Of a DNA stretch of 33,186 nt, positions 1-8,215 are shown in pieces. Positions within the stretch are counted from its first letter, which is position 1. Every line of letters starts with the position of its first letter. Origin of the DNA: Raineyella sp964528755 (lineage in GTDB: Bacteria; Actinomycetota; Actinomycetes; Propionibacteriales; Propionibacteriaceae); the NCBI GenBank assembly GCA_964528755.1, contig CAZGWN010000039.1:1-33186 (forward strand), given 5' to 3'. The notes under the pieces were generated by a model. The model worked only from the letters and a program-made list of their open reading frames with translations, ran no database searches and had not been told where the DNA came from. A program made the translations under genes and the position numbers.

Positions 1-52
1 GAACCCAACCCGCTTTCCAAGCGAGCGCCATAGGCCTCTAGGCGAATCCTCC
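1..52 (-). tRNA. tRNA-Ser(GGA), 3' part cut by window edge
   Basis: Read on the minus strand, the sequence begins GGAGGATTCGCC, a serine-type acceptor stem and D-arm start. It continues to an anticodon arm with stem CTCGC/GCGGG and loop TTGGAAA, giving anticodon GGA (complement of 16-18), which reads UCC and UCU codons. The variable arm, T-arm and 3' acceptor strand lie beyond the left edge. Actinobacterial tRNA-Ser(GGA) genes commonly sit beside the SRP RNA and dnaX, as here. Confidence 0.9.
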
Positions 53-60
53 GTCGCAGG

Positions 61-89
61 ACTGTACAGGACGTCACACGGTTGGCCAA
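61..89 (-). promoter_or_regulatory. Promoter of tRNA-Ser
   Basis: On the minus strand TTGGCC (89-84) and TACAGT (66-61) are separated by exactly 17 bases. The predicted transcription start is a few bases before the mature tRNA 5' end at 52. The -35 is only partly consensus; the -10 fits TANNNT. Confidence 0.55.
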
Positions 90-108
90 GTTCACCGACG
101 CAGGCCCC

Positions 109-180
109 CCGACCGGTACGTCCGGCATCGTCCCGCCCGGGCACCCGACCGGTACGTCCGGCATCGTCCCGCCCGGGCAC
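109..180. repeat. 36-bp perfect tandem duplication
   Basis: Two identical 36-base units (109-144 and 145-180) start CCGACCGGTACG and end CCCGGGCAC. A third partial start (GACCGGTACCGG) follows near 185. The unit is a multiple of three, but the reading frame across it has only a TTG start, no ribosome site and no recognisable protein, so I treat the stretch 53-404 as non-coding. Confidence 0.9.
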
Positions 181-191
181 CTGCGACCGGT

Positions 192-233
192 ACCGGTGGA
201 TCCTGCGTGGTCTTCCACGGAATTTCCACCGGT
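192..233. repeat. Nested inverted repeat between tRNA-Ser and SRP RNA
   Basis: ACCGGTGGA (192-200) is complementary to TCCACCGGT (225-233), and inside it GTGG (207-210) pairs with CCAC (215-218) across a TCTT loop. The right part, 209-233, recurs with 21 of 25 matches at 12751-12775 in another intergenic region. It may be a dispersed intergenic element. There is no T-run, so it is not a classical terminator. Confidence 0.5.
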
Positions 234-371
234 ATCGGTCACAGGGGCCCGGCGCTGGGGGCCTGGCGGCAGTGGTTTCGGCGCAGGGGCTCCGGCGGCA
301 GTGGGCCCGGCGCAGTGGTTTTGGCGGCAATGATCCAAGCCACCCGCTTCCGACGCCGCAGCGCCGTTCGG

Positions 372-400
372 TTGGGAACGCCCGCGCGATGGCCTAGACT
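372..400 (+). promoter_or_regulatory. Promoter of SRP RNA
   Basis: TTGGGA (372-377) and TAGACT (395-400) are separated by 17 bases. The -10 lies about 5-10 bases before the start of the SRP RNA helix at about 405. Its strength suits a stable RNA gene. Confidence 0.7.
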
Positions 401-404
401 GACC

Positions 405-500
405 GGAGGTCCCCCGTGTGGCGTTACCTCGCCCAACTCCCCCAGGGTCGGAAGGCAGCAAGGGTAAGTGAGCTCTGTCGGGTGCGCGGGGGGCCCCTCC
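405..500 (+). ncRNA. ffs: Signal recognition particle RNA (4.5S, small bacterial type)
   Basis: The RNA of the signal recognition particle binds Ffh and helps deliver nascent membrane proteins to FtsY. The conserved apical hairpin is visible: CCAGGGTCGGAAGGCAGCA at 443-461, with the GGAA tetraloop at 450-453 and the AGCA asymmetric-loop strand, followed by GGGTAA. The two ends, GGAGGTCCCCCG from 405 and CGGGGGGCCCCTCC ending at 500, can pair to close the rod. The length of about 96 nt fits the small bacterial class without an Alu domain. Exact 5' and 3' ends are estimates from the closing helix. Confidence 0.92.
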
Positions 501-589
501 TTGCCCCGTCGAGTTGTTCTCTCCGGGGCACATGGTCAGGCTTCCGGGGCATTCAGGCGTCCGGCGCATTCAGGCTTCCGGGCCGCAGG

Positions 590-2119
590 TCAGGCGTCGA
601 CCGCCTCCGGGACGCGGAACCGTCCGGACTCCTCGTGCAGGTCCTCGTGCGACGTGGCCTCGTAGGCCTCCTCGGCCACGGTCCGAGGTCGGAGCGCCCC
701 CACGACGGCGTACGTCCCGAAGCCCAGGATCGCCGCGATGATCGTCGTCCAGCCGTCGGCACCGGCGCCGAGCAGGGAGTTGGGGATGTAGAGCAGGTCG
801 TTCGGGACGCCGTAGAGGGTGGGGGTCAGGACGAGCAGGACGACGCGGCTGACGACGCCGACCGCCATGGCGCTGGCGGCGGCAACCCGGCCGGGACGCT
901 TCCAGAACACGCCGATCAGGAACGGGCCGGCGAGCGCGGCGAGCATCAGGTCGAAGGCGAGCGTGAGCAGGATGCCGGTCTGGCTCACCCGCACCGCCAG
1001 CAGTGAACCGATCACGACGACCGGCAGCATGGCGAGTCGGGTCCAGCGCAGCAGCGGGTCCCTCCGGCCCTCGGCGGCAGCCCGCTCGTCCATCCGGCGC
1101 ACCGCGAAGACGTTGCGGACGGCCACGGCCGAGGTCGCCAGGATGGCGCCGGAGGCCGTGGAGAACGAGGCGGCGACGATGCCGGACAGGACCACGATGG
1201 CCAGCAGCGGCGGGGCGTAGCCGCTCAGCAGTTGGAACAGGATGGGACCGTTGTCCGCGGTCAGGCCGAGGACCGAGGTGACGGTGAGGGACACCAGGGC
1301 GAAGATGGTGCCGATGGCGGCCGTGACCCCGGCGCCGATGTAGCAGGCACGCTGGGCGACCTGCGGGGACTTCGCGCCGAAGATGCGCTGCATGAAGTCG
1401 ATGGCCACCAGGTCGCCGATGCCCAGCGAGAGCAGGGTCGCCCAGTTGATCGGCGCCCCGGCGTCCGCCGAGGTGAGCTGCTCCAGGTCGAACGGACCCA
1501 TTCCTTCGGGGATCGACAGGCCGTTGAACGCGACCACGGTCCAGATCAGCAGGGAGACGGCGGCGATCACGGTGATCGTCATCTGGATCGCGGCGGTGTA
1601 GGCGTCCGAGAACAGCCCCCCGCCCACGGTGTAGGCGAGGACCAGCACCACCATCAGCACAACCCCCACGGCGTAGGGGATCCGGGCGAAATGCTCGAGC
1701 AGGAAGCCGCCCGCGACGAGGTTGCCGGCGAGCAGGATGGTGAAGGAGAAGATCATGAGGATCGACGCCGCAACCTCCACGCCGCGTCCGTAGCGCAGGC
1801 GGAAGAAGTCGCCCAGCGTCATGAGGTTCATGCGGTTCATCGGTCGGGCCAGGAAGAGCCCGGCGAGGAGCAGGCAGATCGCCAGGCCGATGGCGAGCGA
1901 TGCCCCTGCCCAGAAGCCGAACTGAGAGGTCAGGTCGGTGTTGCCGACCGTGGCGTTGGAGTCCACGGCGGCTGCGGTGAGCGAGACGCTCACCAGGGGG
2001 ACGCCGAGTCGGCGGCCCGCCACGAGATAGTTCGCGCTGTCCCCGTCGATCTTCCTGGCGACAGCTATTCCGACGACCAACACGGCGAGCACCGTGAGGG
2101 ACACTCCGAAGATGATCAT
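590..2119 (-). CDS. Sodium:solute symporter (SSS family), probable urea/guanidine importer
   Basis: This 509-residue integral membrane protein of the SSS (SLC5, LeuT-fold) family probably takes up a small nitrogen compound with Na+ or H+. It is almost wholly hydrophobic, with about 13 candidate membrane segments. The N-terminal YLVAGRRLG and AAAVDSNATVGN stretches are typical of the family, and the tail after the last helix is short and charged. The ATG at 2119 is preceded by GGGAGG (2128-2123 on this strand). The gene is divergent from the carboxylase operon, with tetR between them, and it has its own copy of the operator found before that operon. Yeast and plant DUR3 urea transporters belong to this family, which supports urea or guanidine as substrate, but the sequence does not prove it. 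An acetate- or proline-type substrate remains possible. Confidence 0.8.
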   Translation of the reverse strand: MIIFGVSLTVLAVLVVGIAVARKIDGDSANYLVAGRRLGVPLVSVSLTAAAVDSNATVGNTDLTSQFGFWAGASLAIGLAICLLLAGLFLARPMNRMNLMTLGDFFRLRYGRGVEVAASILMIFSFTILLAGNLVAGGFLLEHFARIPYAVGVVLMVVLVLAYTVGGGLFSDAYTAAIQMTITVIAAVSLLIWTVVAFNGLSIPEGMGPFDLEQLTSADAGAPINWATLLSLGIGDLVAIDFMQRIFGAKSPQVAQRACYIGAGVTAAIGTIFALVSLTVTSVLGLTADNGPILFQLLSGYAPPLLAIVVLSGIVAASFSTASGAILATSAVAVRNVFAVRRMDERAAAEGRRDPLLRWTRLAMLPVVVIGSLLAVRVSQTGILLTLAFDLMLAALAGPFLIGVFWKRPGRVAAASAMAVGVVSRVVLLVLTPTLYGVPNDLLYIPNSLLGAGADGWTTIIAAILGFGTYAVVGALRPRTVAEEAYEATSHEDLHEESGRFRVPEAVDA

Positions 2120-2156
2120 GGTGCCTCCCGTCGGGGGACGGGCCCCCGTCAGACAA

Positions 2157-2176
2157 TTTCTGCTTGTTGACAGATT
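2157..2176. promoter_or_regulatory. Operator copy 1, upstream of the symporter
   Basis: Read on the minus strand this is AATCTGTCAACAAGCAGAAA, 38-57 bases upstream of the symporter ATG. It matches the site at 3071-3090 at 17 of 20 positions, and at 17 of 18 over the core. It has partial dyad symmetry (TCTG...CAGA). It is probably the binding site of the TetR protein encoded between the two copies. Confidence 0.7.
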
Positions 2177-2239
2177 TTGGTCCGGGGATGTTGCCGTAGG
2201 GGTGGCGCCGATGGTCGAACGTGTTAGGGAATGGCCGCT

Positions 2240-2254
2240 GGTGTTACGAACACC
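2240..2254. promoter_or_regulatory. Short palindrome between symporter and tetR
   Basis: GGTGTT and AACACC are perfect inverted arms around ACG. The site lies upstream of the symporter and just after the tetR stop. It could be a second regulator site or a short 3' hairpin of tetR. No T-run follows on either strand. Confidence 0.35.
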
Positions 2255-2272
2255 CGCAGATGCGGCGCGTGA

Positions 2273-2968
2273 TCAGTCGTCGGCGGGCAGGCCGCGGGTG
2301 GGATCGCCGGCCTGCACAGGAAGCGTGGCGAGGATGGATCTGCCCTCGGCGCGGGTCGCCTCGGTGACCGGGGCCTGCGTCGCCAGCACGACGACGGCGT
2401 CGGCGATCTCGTCGGGCCCTGCGGCCGTCCGGGAGGTGTCCGACCTGCCACGCTCGTTGATGATGCTCTCCACCAGCCCGATGGCCAGTTGACCCAGGGC
2501 TGTCGGGTCGTCCCCGGTCTGGCCGGTCCGGCAGGTGAGCGCGAGCCTGCCGTACGAGTCCCTGAGGTCCTGCCAACTGCGACGGAAGGCGCTGTGCTCC
2601 TCGCGCTGGACCTCGGGGAGGAGATAGAGGGCGCCCAGGTTCGTGTCGCTCTCGCTCAACTGGCGACTGTCCCAGACCGCCATCGCCCAGAGTCGGGCGG
2701 CCGGGGCCCCGGGGTGCGTCGCCAATGTCTGGGCAACCTGGAGGGTGGGGTGCACGGTGATGGTCAGGAGGGCGTCGAGCAGGGCGTCCCTGTTGGCGAA
2801 GTAGTGATAGAGCGTCGCCTGGCGGATGCCGGCCCCCTCGGCGATCGCCCGGGTGGTTGCGGCGAAGCCCTCGGTGGCGAAGAGGCGGGCCGCGGAGGCC
2901 AGGATGTCGCTCCTCGTCCCCCGGCCGGTCGGTGAGGCGGTGAGCCGTGGTCGTCCCGGGCCTGCCAT
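2273..2968 (-). CDS. TetR-family transcriptional regulator
   Basis: A 231-residue one-component repressor type. The N-terminal helix-turn-helix is clear at about residues 19-66 (RSDILASAARLFATEGF, then TTRAIAEGAGIRQATLYHYFANRDALLDALL). The rest is an alpha-helical ligand and dimer domain without further recognisable motifs. A reading from TTG at 3007 would add 13 residues, but ATG at 2968 gives the normal short leader before the HTH, so I chose it. No strong ribosome site is seen. It lies between the symporter and the DUF1989/carboxylase operon, and two near-identical candidate operators flank it, so it probably represses both. The ligand may be guanidine, urea, carboxyguanidine or allophanate; this is inference. 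Confidence 0.88.
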   Translation of the reverse strand: MAGPGRPRLTASPTGRGTRSDILASAARLFATEGFAATTRAIAEGAGIRQATLYHYFANRDALLDALLTITVHPTLQVAQTLATHPGAPAARLWAMAVWDSRQLSESDTNLGALYLLPEVQREEHSAFRRSWQDLRDSYGRLALTCRTGQTGDDPTALGQLAIGLVESIINERGRSDTSRTAAGPDEIADAVVVLATQAPVTEATRAEGRSILATLPVQAGDPTRGLPADD

Positions 2969-3055
2969 GCGACCGACGGTAGCAGGGAGGCGGTCCGCGA
3001 GCTGCAACGGACCCGTAACGGTGTGGGCGTCCGGCTGTCATGTGGGCGGGGTTTT

Positions 3056-3070
3056 CTTGGAATCACCAAG
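3056..3070. promoter_or_regulatory. Small inverted repeat next to operator copy 2
   Basis: CTTGG and CCAAG flank AATCA, directly abutting the operator at 3071. It lies in the 146-bp divergent gap between tetR and the carboxylase operon and could be part of the promoter or a regulator half-site. No convincing -35/-10 pair could be assigned here. Confidence 0.3.
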
Positions 3071-3090
3071 TTTCTGTCAACCAGCAGAAA
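3071..3090. promoter_or_regulatory. Operator copy 2, upstream of the carboxylase operon
   Basis: TTTCTGTCAACCAGCAGAAA has perfect 6-base inverted arms (TTTCTG/CAGAAA). It ends 24 bases before the GTG start of the first DUF1989 gene. It repeats the sequence found before the symporter with 17 of 20 matches. The likely ligand is the adjacent TetR protein. Confidence 0.72.
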
Positions 3091-3114
3091 AACGTTGATC
3101 GTCGAGGAGGAATC

Positions 3115-3975
3115 GTGCCCGACAACCCTGGAGCCCATGAGGGCTCCACCACCGCGACCACGGCCGGCGCCCGTGCCCATGCCCGTGCCCAGGAGGGGAC
3201 GCCGGCCGACGCGATGCCGTTCCTCCCGGCCAGTGGCTACGACCGTATCCCTGACGGGGTCGATCCGGCCGAGGTCGTCTGGGCGGAACGAGTCGCCGGT
3301 GGCAACTACACCCACAAGGTCCTCGCGCGCGGAATGAAGCTGCGGCTGACCGACCTCGACGGGGACGCCTGCGCCCATCTGCTCGTCCACAACGCCTCCG
3401 AGCCCTGGGAGCGGCTGAACATCGCCGACACCCAGAAGGTCCAGTGGCAGGTCTACACCGGGGCCGGCCAACTGCTCCTGTCCGACCAGGGCCGGGCTCT
3501 GATGTCGGTCGCCGACGACACCTCCGGGCACCACGACTCCTTCTACGGCACCTCCACGAAGGCCCGCAACGAGGCCCGGTACGGCGACGGCACCCCGCAC
3601 GGTGGTTCACCGGCGGGCCGGGAACTGTTCAAGCTCGCCGGTGTCAAGCACGGGCTGACGCCCCGCGACCTCCCGCCGAGCATGTCCTTCTTCAAGGGCG
3701 TGCGCATCGATCCCGAGGGCCACCCGGTCTGGGAGGGCTCCGCCCCCGCCGGGTCCTCGGTCACGCTGACCGCCGAGATGGCGGTGATCGTCCTGATCGC
3801 CAACGTCCCCCACCCGCTGGATCCCCGTGAGACGTACGCCTGTGGACGACTCGAGGTCGTCGCCTGGCGCGACCGGCCGACCCTGCCCGAGGACGCCCTC
3901 TGGACCCGGACGCCGGAGGGTCGCCGGGCCCTGACCAACACCGCCGAGTACGTCGCCTGCCGCGGCATCGCCTGA
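3115..3975 (+). CDS. DUF1989 protein 1 (urea carboxylase-associated protein; candidate carboxyguanidine deiminase subunit)
   Basis: A 286-residue DUF1989 protein, the first gene of the operon. Proteins of this family were named urea carboxylase-associated proteins; later work assigned the paired proteins as a two-subunit carboxyguanidine deiminase (CgdAB) making allophanate. I did not try to decide which subunit this is. The core begins near VVWAERVAGGNYTHKVLARG, followed by LRLTDLDGDACAHLLVHNA, a His-rich DTSGHHDSFYG segment and a C-terminal ANVPHPLDPRETYACG, which together supply Cys and His candidates for the family metal site. Start: GTG at 3115 with AGGAGG at 3105-3110; an ATG at 3040 lies upstream of the operator and is rejected. 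The first 30 residues are an Ala/Thr-rich low-complexity leader. Fourteen bases separate it from the next gene. Confidence 0.85.
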   Translation: MPDNPGAHEGSTTATTAGARAHARAQEGTPADAMPFLPASGYDRIPDGVDPAEVVWAERVAGGNYTHKVLARGMKLRLTDLDGDACAHLLVHNASEPWERLNIADTQKVQWQVYTGAGQLLLSDQGRALMSVADDTSGHHDSFYGTSTKARNEARYGDGTPHGGSPAGRELFKLAGVKHGLTPRDLPPSMSFFKGVRIDPEGHPVWEGSAPAGSSVTLTAEMAVIVLIANVPHPLDPRETYACGRLEVVAWRDRPTLPEDALWTRTPEGRRALTNTAEYVACRGIA

Positions 3976-3989
3976 GAGGAACGCAGACC

Positions 3990-4625
3990 ATGAAGGACAT
4001 CGATCCGGCGTACGGCGCCGTCCTCAGCCGGGAGACCGTCGCCCCTCGCGGGCCCTGGTCGGCGGTGCTCAAGACCGGCCAGGTGCTGACCATCGTGGAT
4101 CTCGACGGCAACCAGGCGGTCGACTTCCTCTGCTACGACGCCCACGACACCTCCCGCGCCTACTCCTTCCAGACCACCCTGCAGGAGCAGCAGTCGGTCT
4201 ACCTCACCAGCGGGTCCATCCTGCGGTCGAACGAGGGTGACGCGCTGCTCACCATCGTCGCCAACGACGTCGCCCGCCAGGACACCCTCGGCGGGGCCTG
4301 CTCCAAGGAGTCCAACACCCTGCGATACGGCCACCACACGTACAGCCAGCACGCCTGCGCCGACAACTTCATGATCGAGCTGTCGCGCTACGGGATGGGC
4401 AAACGCGACCAGGTTCCCAACGTCAACTGGTTCATGAACGTCCCGGTGGACCCCGACGGCGCGCTCGGCATCGTCGACGGCATCTCCGCCCCCGGACTGT
4501 CGGTGTCCCTGCGCGCCGAGCGGGACACGCTGGTGCTCGTCTCGAACTGTCCGCAGATCAACAACCCGTGCAACGGGTTCGACCCGTCGCGCGCCGAGAT
4601 GGTCATCCAGGAGGGGGCGGCCTGA
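3990..4625 (+). CDS. DUF1989 protein 2 (urea carboxylase-associated protein; candidate carboxyguanidine deiminase subunit)
   Basis: A 211-residue DUF1989 paralogue of the preceding gene, probably its partner subunit in one deiminase. Candidate metal ligands are Cys48 (DFLCYD), Cys104 and His/Cys in GGACSKESN...GHHTYSQHACAD (104-125), and the C-terminal SNCPQINNPCNG (Cys187, Cys194). The ATG at 3990 follows GAGAGGAACG at about 3974-3983. Its stop overlaps the carboxylase start (TGATG at 4623-4627), so the two are translationally coupled. With both DUF1989 genes fused into the carboxylase operon, guanidine rather than urea is the better predicted substrate. Confidence 0.87.
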   Translation: MKDIDPAYGAVLSRETVAPRGPWSAVLKTGQVLTIVDLDGNQAVDFLCYDAHDTSRAYSFQTTLQEQQSVYLTSGSILRSNEGDALLTIVANDVARQDTLGGACSKESNTLRYGHHTYSQHACADNFMIELSRYGMGKRDQVPNVNWFMNVPVDPDGALGIVDGISAPGLSVSLRAERDTLVLVSNCPQINNPCNGFDPSRAEMVIQEGAA

Positions 4626-7600
4626 TGTCGTTCGACACGATCCTGGTCGCCAACCGCGGCGAGATCGCCGTCCGGATCATCCGGACGGCCAAGCGGATGG
4701 GGCTGCGCACCGTGGCGGTCCACTCCGAGGCGGACCGGGGAGCGCTGCACGTGCACCTGGCCGACCAGGCCGTCCTGATCGGCCCGGAGGCGGCGGCCGA
4801 CTCCTACCTGTCCATCGACGCGATCATCGACGCGGCCCGGTCCACGGGTGCCGGCGCGATCCACCCCGGCTACGGCTTCCTCTCCGAGAACGCCGACTTC
4901 GCCCGGGCCTGCGCGGCGGCCGGGATCGTGTTCATCGGACCGGACCCCGAGCACCTGGAACTCTTCGGTGCCAAGCACACCGCCCGGGCCGCGGCCGAAC
5001 GGGCCGGGGTGCCGATGCTGCCGGGGACCGGTCTGCTCGCCGACGTCGACGAGGCGGTCGCCCGGGCGGACGAGATCGGCTACCCGGTGATGCTCAAGGC
5101 CACCGCCGGCGGCGGGGGTATCGGCATGCAGGCCTGCTCCTCGGCCGAGGAGCTGCGCTCCGCCTGGGCCAACGTCACCCGGCTTGCCGGCGCCAACTTC
5201 GCCTCCTCCGGGGTCTTCCTGGAGCGGCTCGTCCGGCACGCCCGCCACGTCGAGGTACAGGTGTTCGGCGACGGCCACGGCGACGTGGTGACCCTGGGCA
5301 CCCGCGACTGCTCGCTGCAGCGGCGCCACCAGAAGGTGATGGAGGAGGCCCCGGCGCCCGACCTGCCCGACGCGGTGCGGGCCATGGTGGAGCGGTCCGC
5401 CTCCCGGTTGTGCGCATCCGTGGACTACCGCTCGGCCGGCACCGTCGAGTTCATCTACGACGTCGAACGCGGGGAGGCCTCCTTCCTCGAGGTGAACACC
5501 CGCCTCCAGGTCGAGCACCCGGTCACCGAGGCCATCTACGGTATCGACCTGGTGGAGTGGATGATCCGGGTCGCGGCCGGGGAGCCGCTGCCCCGCTCCG
5601 GCACGATGACGCCGCGGGGCGTCGCCGTCGAGGCCCGCGTCTACGCCGAGAACACCGATCTCGGCAACCTGCCGAGCGCCGGCACCGTCACCGCCGTCAC
5701 GTTCCCCGACGACGTCCGGGTGGACGGCTGGATCGAGCCCGGCTCGCAGGTGTCGACCAGCTACGACCCGATGCTCGCCAAGGTCATCGTCCACGGGACC
5801 GACCGGGACGACGCATGGGCCCGGATGGGCCGGGCGCTCGCGGCGACCCGCGTGCAGGGTGTCGCCACCAACCTCGGCGTGCTGCGTTCGGTCGTCGCGG
5901 ACCCCGAGGTGCTCGCTGCGGGCCACTCGACCTCGACGCTGGCCCGCATCACCGATGCCAGCGCCCGGATGGAGGTGGTCCGTGCCGGCGTGCTCACCAC
6001 CATCCAGGACTGGCCCGGCCGCCGCGGCTACTGGCCGGTCGGCATCCCGGCCTCCGGGCCGATGGACGACCTGTCGTTCCGGCTCGGCAACCGGGCGCTG
6101 GGCAATCCGGAGGGGGTGGCCGGCCTGGAGATCACGATGGCCGGTCCCACGCTCCGCTTCCACACCCCGACCCGGGTGATGGTCACCGGGGCCCCCGCCC
6201 CGGTCCTGCTCGACGGCACCGAGGTGGAGCAGTGGACGCCGGTCAGCGTCCCTGCCGGGTCGGAACTCGCCATCGGTTCCCCGACCAGCGGCATGCGGAC
6301 CTACCTGCTGGTCGAGGGCGGACTCGACGTACTGCCGGTGATGGGCTCGGCCGCGACCTTCACCGACGGCGAGATCGGTGGCACCACCGGCCATGCCCTG
6401 CGCACCGGCGACGTCGTCGCCCTGGCCACCCCCGAGGTCGCGCACATCGTCCGCGCCGTCCCGCCCGCCGACCGCCCGGTGATCACCGACCGGTGGTCGC
6501 TCGCCGGCCTGGAGGGCCCCCACGCGGCGCCGGAGTTCTTCACCCCCGAGGACATGGACACCTTCTACACGTACGACTGGGAGGTTCACTTCAACTCGGC
6601 CCGGACCGGTGTCCGGCTCACCGGACCCCAGCCGTCCTGGGCCCGGACCGACGGCGGCGAGGCGGGCCTGCACCCGTCGAACATCCACGACACCCCCTAC
6701 ACCGTCGGCGCGGTCGACTACACCGGCGACATGCCGATCCTGTTGGGCCCCGACGGCCCCTCTCTGGGCGGCTTCACCTGCCCGGTGTCCGTGCCGAGCG
6801 GCAATCGGTGGAAGCTGGGTCAGTTGCGGCCCGGCGACACCGTACGGTTCGTCCCGGTCACTCCGGCGCAGGCCCGTACGCTGCGGGACCGGCCGCTGCA
6901 GGAACCGGTCGCCGACCGCCCGGTCGTCGTCGACGGCGGGGTGTTGATGTACGACGCCGGCCGCGACGACCTCCCGTCGATGACCGTGCGCCGTCAGGGC
7001 GACGTGGCCCTGCTGGTCGAGTACGGCGAGATGAAGCTCGACCTCGCCGCCCGGATGCGCATCCACGCGCTGGCCCAGCAGATCGGCTCCCTGGTGGAGG
7101 ACGGCGCGCTCACCGGCGTCATCGAGCTCACCCCCGGGATCCGGTCCCTGCAGGTGCACGTCGACCCGGCCCTGGTGGACATCGAGGCGCTGGTCGCCAC
7201 GATCCGCGACGTCGACTTCTCCCTGCCGGCGACCCGCCGGTTGCGGGTGCCCAGCAGGACGGTGCACATGCCGCTCTCGTGGGACGACCCCGCCACCCGC
7301 GAGGCGATCGCCCGCTACATGGCCGGCGTGCGTGACGACGCCCCGTGGTGCCCCTGGAACATCGAGTTCATCCGCCGGATCAACGGCCTGGAGTCGGTCG
7401 ACGACGTGTTCCGCACCGTCTTCGACGCGGAGTACCTGGTGCTCGGTCTGGGTGACGTCTACCTCGGGGCGCCGGTCGCGACGCCGCTCGACCCGCGGCA
7501 CCGGCTGGTCACCACCAAGTACAACCCGGCCCGGACGTGGACCGCGCAGAACTCCGTCGGCATCGGTGGTGCGTACCTGTGCGTCTACGGCATGGAAGGG

Positions 7601-8215
7601 CCCGGCGGCTACCAGTTCGTCGGTCGTACGGTGCAGGTCTGGTCCACCCACCAGCAGCGCGGCTCCTTCGAGCCGGGGGTGCCGTGGCTGCTGCGCTTCT
7701 TCGACCGGATCAAGTGGTACCCGGTGACGCCCGAGGAGCTCCTGGAGCTGCGGGCGGACCAGGCCGCCGGCCGGCTGCGGCTGCAGATCGAGGAGGGCTC
7801 GTTCGGGGTGCCGGAGTACGAGGAGTTCCTCGCCGAGCACGCCGCGACCATCGAGGACTTCCACCACCGACAGACGGCGGCGTTCGGCCAGGAGCGGAAG
7901 CGCTGGGAGGAGAGCGGGGAGTTCGAGAGGGCGGCGGCCGCGGCGGAGGCGGAGGTCGAGGTCGTCGACGCCGTGATCCCGGTCGGCTGCACCGCCGTCG
8001 AGGCGCAGTTCGCGGCGAACGTCTTCCGGATCGACGTGGAACCCGGCCAGCGGGTCGAGTCCGGGCAGGTGCTGCTCACCGTCGAGGCGATGAAGATGGA
8101 GGCCCCGGTGGCGGCAGACGCGTCCGGCACGGTCGAGGAGATCCTCGTCCACCCGGGCAGCCAGGTCGGTCCGGGCACCCCGCTGGTGATCATCCGAGAG
8201 GCGCTGGCCGCATGA
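4625..8215 (+). CDS. Biotin-dependent urea/guanidine carboxylase
   Basis: A 1196-residue single-chain carboxylase that uses ATP and bicarbonate to carboxylate urea (to allophanate) or guanidine (to carboxyguanidine). Domains in order: biotin carboxylase (about 1-450, opening FDTILVANRGEIAVRI, with the ATP-grasp glycine loop GGGGIGM near 160-166); KipA/AHS2-like half of the carboxyltransferase (about 450-765, GVLTTIQDWPGRRGYWPVG); KipI/AHS1-like half (about 785-1060, including EYLVLGLGDVYLGAP); a charged linker; and a biotinyl domain with VEAMKMEA at 1153-1160, Lys1157 being the biotin site. The length is normal for the family. The start is ATG at 4625, coupled to the upstream stop; the stop overlaps the next start (ATGA). 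The usual name is urea carboxylase. The DUF1989 neighbours argue for guanidine carboxylase, and the substrate residue of the carboxyltransferase site would need an alignment to settle this. Confidence 0.93.
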   Translation: MSFDTILVANRGEIAVRIIRTAKRMGLRTVAVHSEADRGALHVHLADQAVLIGPEAAADSYLSIDAIIDAARSTGAGAIHPGYGFLSENADFARACAAAGIVFIGPDPEHLELFGAKHTARAAAERAGVPMLPGTGLLADVDEAVARADEIGYPVMLKATAGGGGIGMQACSSAEELRSAWANVTRLAGANFASSGVFLERLVRHARHVEVQVFGDGHGDVVTLGTRDCSLQRRHQKVMEEAPAPDLPDAVRAMVERSASRLCASVDYRSAGTVEFIYDVERGEASFLEVNTRLQVEHPVTEAIYGIDLVEWMIRVAAGEPLPRSGTMTPRGVAVEARVYAENTDLGNLPSAGTVTAVTFPDDVRVDGWIEPGSQVSTSYDPMLAKVIVHGTDRDDAWARMGRALAATRVQGVATNLGVLRSVVADPEVLAAGHSTSTLARITDASARMEVVRAGVLTTIQDWPGRRGYWPVGIPASGPMDDLSFRLGNRALGNPEGVAGLEITMAGPTLRFHTPTRVMVTGAPAPVLLDGTEVEQWTPVSVPAGSELAIGSPTSGMRTYLLVEGGLDVLPVMGSAATFTDGEIGGTTGHALRTGDVVALATPEVAHIVRAVPPADRPVITDRWSLAGLEGPHAAPEFFTPEDMDTFYTYDWEVHFNSARTGVRLTGPQPSWARTDGGEAGLHPSNIHDTPYTVGAVDYTGDMPILLGPDGPSLGGFTCPVSVPSGNRWKLGQLRPGDTVRFVPVTPAQARTLRDRPLQEPVADRPVVVDGGVLMYDAGRDDLPSMTVRRQGDVALLVEYGEMKLDLAARMRIHALAQQIGSLVEDGALTGVIELTPGIRSLQVHVDPALVDIEALVATIRDVDFSLPATRRLRVPSRTVHMPLSWDDPATREAIARYMAGVRDDAPWCPWNIEFIRRINGLESVDDVFRTVFDAEYLVLGLGDVYLGAPVATPLDPRHRLVTTKYNPARTWTAQNSVGIGGAYLCVYGMEGPGGYQFVGRTVQVWSTHQQRGSFEPGVPWLLRFFDRIKWYPVTPEELLELRADQAAGRLRLQIEEGSFGVPEYEEFLAEHAATIEDFHHRQTAAFGQERKRWEESGEFERAAAAAEAEVEVVDAVIPVGCTAVEAQFAANVFRIDVEPGQRVESGQVLLTVEAMKMEAPVAADASGTVEEILVHPGSQVGPGTPLVIIREALAA

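Noticed and set aside
82..333. 83-residue frame containing the repeated PTGTSGIVPPGH
   Set aside because: Only a TTG start, no ribosome site, and it overlaps the tRNA promoter; the repeat is better explained as a non-coding duplication.
570..2156. 528-residue minus-strand frame over the symporter
   Set aside because: It is a +1-frame shadow; the 590-2119 frame has the hydrophobic transporter pattern and a ribosome site.
3008..3114. A guanidine (ykkC) riboswitch before the carboxylase operon
   Set aside because: I looked for the conserved hairpins and core sequences and saw none; the gap holds the TetR-type palindrome instead.
4388..8152. 1254-residue open frame on the minus strand across the carboxylase gene
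   Set aside because: It is a GC-driven shadow of the carboxylase; its translation is Arg/Gly/His/Asp-rich low complexity with no domains.
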